From Isotricha intestinalis (taxonomy: Eukaryota; Ciliophora; Litostomatea; Vestibuliferida; Isotrichidae): a stretch of DNA of 31,319 nucleotides. A model generated the notes under the pieces. It was not told the DNA's origin and made no database searches. It saw nothing but the letters and a program-made list of their open reading frames with translations. Numbering within the stretch: position 1 is the first letter of the stretch; every line of letters begins with the position of its first letter. Positions 27,257-31,319 of this stretch are shown piece after piece. The stretch covers positions 1 through 31,319 of the forward strand of contig JAJJLU010000565.1 in assembly GCA_023807065.1 (NCBI GenBank). The letters run 5' to 3'. Both the position numbers and the translations under genes were made by a program.

Positions 27257-28476
27257 TTATTATAATTTGGTAATTATTATAATTTTGAATAGAAAAAATG
27301 ATTTTAATTAAATGTTTGAATTATTAATTAAGGTATGAAAAAATGATATAATAATATTAAAAATATATAACTTATTTTTGCTATGAAAATAAAAGAAATA
27401 TTTATGTTAATTTTATAAATTTCTTATTTGATGTGGGGTAGAAGCTAAATTAAATTTTTAATTTATAATATTAAAAATTAAAAGATATTTCAATTTTTAT
27501 AACTAATAATTATAATCATTATATTGATTTAAAATAATAAATAAGATATTAAAAGAATTTAAATTATATCCTTGAACAAAAAAAATAAATCTAAAATCAA
27601 AAAAAAAATTAATTTCTTTTTAAAAAATGCTTTCATAAATTTTAGTTAAATTTTGGATTTTTTGGTGCTTTTTAATGAAAGTTTTTAAAACAACTTTAAT
27701 TTTTTTTTCCTTTTTTTGATTAAATTTTCTTGATTTTCAATTTTCTTTCCAAAAATCAGTAAAGAAATCCTTTTTTTCATGATAAAAAAAAACTCTTATA
27801 AGATTTAGAATATATTTTTTTCAGTAATTTATTTATTTATTTTCTTCTTTTTTTTTATCATAAAGAATTTCATTTTTATTATTTTTACATTTAATATTAG
27901 ATAAAATAAGAAATTTTCATTTTTAATAATTTTTTTATTGGTTACTCTAATAATATTTTTTTGAAATAAAGTTTCAAAATATATATTTAGATTTATTGAA
28001 AATTTAAATGATATTTTATTGCTTTTAATAAATTATCTCTCAAATTTCTATCATGCTTTTTCTTTCTTCTCAATTCTTTTTTTTTCTCTGATTCATCTTT
28101 TCTCAATTGCTATTAAATATATTTTGATATAATAAATATAAATTTATTTAATAAAAACACTTCTTATTATTTGATTAATTTAATTTTAGTAAAAATTCTA
28201 CAAAAAACCTTTTTTAATGATATTATAAATGTTTCAATAATGAATAATTTTTTATTATTTAAATAAAACAAATAAAAAAAACAAATAATAATGAATTTAA
28301 TTTATAAAATATTGTAAATCTATATATTATTATATAATCTTTTAGATTAAAAAAAATATATTTATACCAATTTTACTTTATGTTTACCTAAAAAATAATT
28401 TTTAAAGAAAATTTAATATTAATGTATACTTTAAGTTATTTATTTTAAGTAAAAATTTTCAAAATTAAAATAATAA
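27257..28476. other. 1.2-kb gap with short coding-like islands
   Basis: This is the largest gap. Minus-strand islands stand out from A/T noise. One is 27993-28109, 38 sense codons and TAA, rich in Lys/Arg/Glu/Asp, preceded by ...ttaatag, which looks like a 3' splice site. Another is 27685-27780, an ATG followed by 30 further codons of Lys/Leu/Ile-rich text. They may be exons of a small interrupted gene, remnants, or chance. An exact 14-bp inverted repeat (27779-27792 against 27848-27861, homopolymer-rich) lies between them. I see no tRNA or other RNA gene. Confidence 0.4.
27993..28109 (-). other. Orphan coding-like segment, possible 3' exon
   Basis: 38 codons with no ATG in frame, opening right after a TAG that doubles as a splice-acceptor-like ttaatag and ending at TAA 27993-27995. 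The content (alternating Lys/Arg/Glu then 'D-N-L-L-K-A-I-K') is that of a basic helix and differs from the poly-Phe/poly-Lys noise of spacers. No convincing 5' exon was found upstream. Confidence 0.25.
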
Positions 28477-30049
28477 TTAATAATTTCCATAAAATAAATT
28501 AGTTTTTGCAGTAATAACATCAGTGATTTGATTAACAGGCATAATATATCCTTTTTTAAAAGGAGTATTTATATGTTTTTCGATATAAGAATTTATCTTA
28601 GGAATATTATTCTGATTATTATTTACATTAAATATATTATTTTGAAATGTTAAAAAATTACTATGAACTTTATTATAAACTGAATTACTTGTTATTGTTT
28701 CTAATTTATATAATTTATCATTATTATTATAAAAAGTATCATAAGTACTATTACCACAATAAGGACATTTATTTTTATTTGAATATAATAATTTTAAATT
28801 ATTATTTCTTGATTTATTTAGAAAATCATAAGAAAATTTTTTTCTGTGTTTTATAATAATATTTTTTTTACTTTTATCTTGGCTTAAATCTTTTGAAATT
28901 AATCTAATTGAAGAAGCAGAATTTGTTAATTTAACCATTTTTTTAAATTTACTTTTTTTTTTATTATAATTTTTTTCTTCTTCGTTATTTATTTCATTCG
29001 ATTCTTCATTTAATATATTTTTTATATCTTCCATTTTTCTTTTTCTTTTTTCATTGTAATCTTTATTATAATTGAAAGTATTATTTTTTTCTTTTTTAAA
29101 ATTTTTTTGAGTGAAAGATAATATTTTTTTATTATTTTCATTTCTTAATCTTCTTATAAAATCAGTTATTTTTTCTACTTCATAAATAGATTTATTATTT
29201 TTTTCTTTTTTTTTTATTTGTCCATTCATTAAATTAGGATTCATAATTTCAATACAATTTTTATTATCTGAAGAAGATAAAAGAGAAGATTTAGATGATA
29301 ATTTTTGATTTACAAAATCATTTTGAGAATCATCGTATTTATCACTATTATTATCTTCATTATTTTTATTATTCATATCAATATTATTAATTTTTAAATC
29401 ATTACTATTATGTTTATAAATATTATTATCGCTTTTATTTTTCTTATTATTTAGATTTTTATTATTGTTATTATTTCCTTTAATTTCAAATTCTTTTTTT
29501 TCTATAAGTAATTTTGGTTCGATTTTCTGATTTTTATTTATGAATTTATTCATATTATTACTTAAATTTTCATTTAAATTGTTTATATTATTTTTCTTTT
29601 GTTTTAAATTCTTAATATCAGATTCATATTCTTCATCTTCTTCTTTAATAATATCAACTTTTTTTTCTATTTTGTTAGTTATTTCTTCAAGAGAAATTAA
29701 TCTTTCTTCTAAATCATCTTCTTCATCATTCAATTTTTTATTTTCATTAAATGAATTATTCATATTATTATCATTTGAAGTTAATGATAATTTATCTTCT
29801 AATTTTATTAATTTTTCTTTTTTATCATTTATTTCTTTTTGCTCTATTATATTTCCTTTTTCATCTGTTAATATTATATTTTTATAACTTAAAGAACTTT
29901 TTCTTTTTTTATTTTCTTTTAATTCTTTTTTTTCTTCTAATATTGTTGAATCTTTTTTTATTATTTCATTGCTATTATTTTCTTTTATATTTTCTTTTTC
30001 ATTATTATTATTATTATTATTAGTAATATTATTATTATTATTATTATTC

Positions 30050-30129
<80 letters not shown>

Positions 30130-30137
30130 ACTATTAG

Positions 30138-30169
<32 letters not shown>

Positions 30170-31155
30170 TCATTATCACATATTGTTTTCTTATATAATT
30201 GTTTTTCAAATTCATATTCTAAAAACCCAAATTTTTGATATATTTTCTTAATAAAATTTTTTAATTCAATATTTTCTTTTCCGTCAATAACTTTATCTTG
30301 TTTAAAAGTTTTACTTCTTTTTATTTCCTGATAATGTGAAATTTCTTTTATACATAAATTAACAGTTTTACTTTTTTTAGATATTCTTTTTAATATATCT
30401 GTTAAAGATATTTTTATTCCTATTTTTTGAATTGGAGTACTTTCAAAATTTTCAGAATTATTATCATTAAATTCATCTTTTATGATATTACTTTCAATTG
30501 TATTTTGAATTGAAGAAATATTTTTTAGTATAATTGTACTATTTTTATCATCACAATTATTTTCATTTTTAATATCTTTATTAATATTATTATTTTTATT
30601 ATTTTCTTTTTCATTATTTATATATTCTTTAAAATTATTTAAATTTACTTCTTTTTCTTTAATATTATTAATTTCTTCATTATTATCATCAATTATATTC
30701 AAATTAATAAAATTTTCATTTTTATTTAAAGTATCATTATTCTTTGAATTATGGCTTTCGAAATTTTTTTTAGAATTTTTTTTATTATTTTTTTTTTTTT
30801 CTTTTCTAACTGATAAATTATGTTTAGGAGAGGTTAAAAAAGAAGAACTGACATTTTTAGAAATTTTAGAATCATTTGTATTATTATTTCTAAAAGAATG
30901 ATTAACTGAACTTTTAAAAATCTCTTTTTCTAAACTATTATTAAAAAATCTAGTTAATAAAGAATGATTTTTTCTTCGAACCGAAGTTGAAGATCCTAAA
31001 CCTATTTTATCTAAATATATTTCTTTATATGACTCTTTATTTCTTATTTTTTTGTTCTGGGTTTCTGATGAGGAATCATTCATTGAAAATGAATCCATTT
31101 TTAATAATGTTTTATCACTTCTTCCACTTTTTTCACTTGATATTCTTTTTATCAT
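28477..31155 (-). CDS. Large Asn/Lys-rich low-complexity protein, subtelomeric
   Basis: 892 aa. The Ser/Arg/Lys-rich N-terminus is probably phosphorylated and disordered. A more ordered block (about 248-325, 'L-T-D-I-L-K-R-I ... L-C-I-K-E-I ... I-Y-Q-K-F-G-F-L-E-Y-E-F-E-K-Q-L-Y') looks conserved-like. A poly-Asn tract (about 330-384) follows, then Lys/Glu/Asn segments with acidic patches (about 475-515). Near the C-terminus are a single Cys-Pro-Tyr-Cys knuckle (about 796-799) and a final ordered stretch. No known family. It could be a scaffold or nuclear protein, and the prion-like Asn tract hints at assembly. The gene reads away from the telomere; its ATG is 133 bp from the repeat. The stop is TAA. 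Confidence 0.8.
30003..30168 (-). repeat. AAT codon repeat (poly-Asn) in coding sequence
   Basis: This reads as ATT repeats on the plus strand, with a few interruptions (around 30022-30027, 30049-30051 and 30129-30141). In the gene's frame nearly every codon is AAT, so length change by slippage should be common and copy number may be mis-assembled. Confidence 0.95.
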
Positions 31156-31288
31156 ATTTTTATTTTTTTTAAATGTTTTTTAATATTTAAATTGTTTAAA
31201 TAAAGTATTTATTCTTTATTTTTTTAAGATAATCATTTAATTTCTCAATTCACGTATAATATTTTTTTAATAATGTTTTTTATAATTG
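31156..31288. promoter_or_regulatory. Subtelomeric 5' region of the last gene (133 bp)
   Basis: All upstream control of the Asn-rich gene must fit between its ATG and the telomeric repeat unless the chromosome continues. It is AT-rich with no identifiable motif. Confidence 0.5.
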
Positions 31289-31319
31289 TTGGGGATTGGG
31301 GATTGGGGATTGGGGATTG
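31289..31319 (+). repeat. Telomere-like TTGGGGA repeats at right end
   Basis: Four exact copies of TTGGGGA plus TTG at the very end of the window. The strand running toward the end is G-rich, as telomeric 3' strands are. It is the only G-run array in an otherwise G-poor window. The unit differs from the ciliate TTGGGG by one A per repeat. It may be cut short by the read or window end. Confidence 0.85.

Noticed and set aside
30004..30168. Possible CRISPR-like or satellite array
   Set aside because: It is a trinucleotide codon repeat inside a reading frame, with no repeat-spacer structure.

Overview
The window is nuclear DNA of a unicellular eukaryote, very AT-rich (about 80% or more by eye). 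I count 17 protein genes, sixteen of them complete, and every complete one reads as a single exon. Where stops can be seen, 15 are TAA and 2 are TGA, and glutamine is written CAA/CAG, so the code looks standard. The right edge ends in four and a half copies of a G-rich 7-mer (TTGGGGA) running 5' to 3' outward, as a telomere would. A free-living or symbiotic ciliate macronuclear chromosome fits best. The reasons are a telomere beside a gene, intergenic gaps often of 35-200 bp, kinase, kinesin-like and RING genes, an enkurin (ciliary axoneme) gene, and a two-helix cysteine-paired membrane protein of a type I associate with ciliates. The standard code would exclude Tetrahymena/Paramecium-like lineages and allows heterotrichs, litostomes and others. 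The assignment is an inference. The left edge is not a telomere: it breaks inside an AAT-codon repeat.

Layout. 1-2931: 3' end of an enkurin-like gene, an atypical protein kinase (-), an 824-bp gap holding a possible tiny gene, and a Rab GTPase (-). 3264-8882: a RING-H2 E3 with three p97-N-domain-like modules (-), a membrane-anchored pepsin-type protease (+), and CDC48/p97 (-). 9172-13917: a head-to-head pair of degenerate kinesin-like proteins. 14111-17833: a possible HAPSTR1-like protein (-), a NEK kinase (-) and a small unknown gene (+). 18309-20859: a coiled-coil protein (-) and a zinc-finger/Aurora-type kinase (+) whose start codons are 34 bp apart. 20860-22520: a decayed gene. 22521-31155: an unknown protein (+), a Sel1-like/RING protein (-), the ciliate-type membrane protein (-), a 1.2-kb gap, and an Asn-rich protein (-) whose start lies 133 bp from the telomeric repeat.

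How the genes might work together. There is no operon logic here, but two themes recur. One is ubiquitin and p97: CDC48, a RING protein that seems to have borrowed p97 N-domain folds, a second RING protein, and perhaps a HAPSTR1-like protein, whose animal relative partners the E3 HUWE1. The other is microtubules, cilia and division: enkurin, two kinesin-like proteins, NEK and Aurora. The clustering may be chance. The most unusual items are the RING/p97-N fusion, the divergent degenerate kinesin pair, the zinc-finger Aurora kinase and the 7-nt telomere unit.
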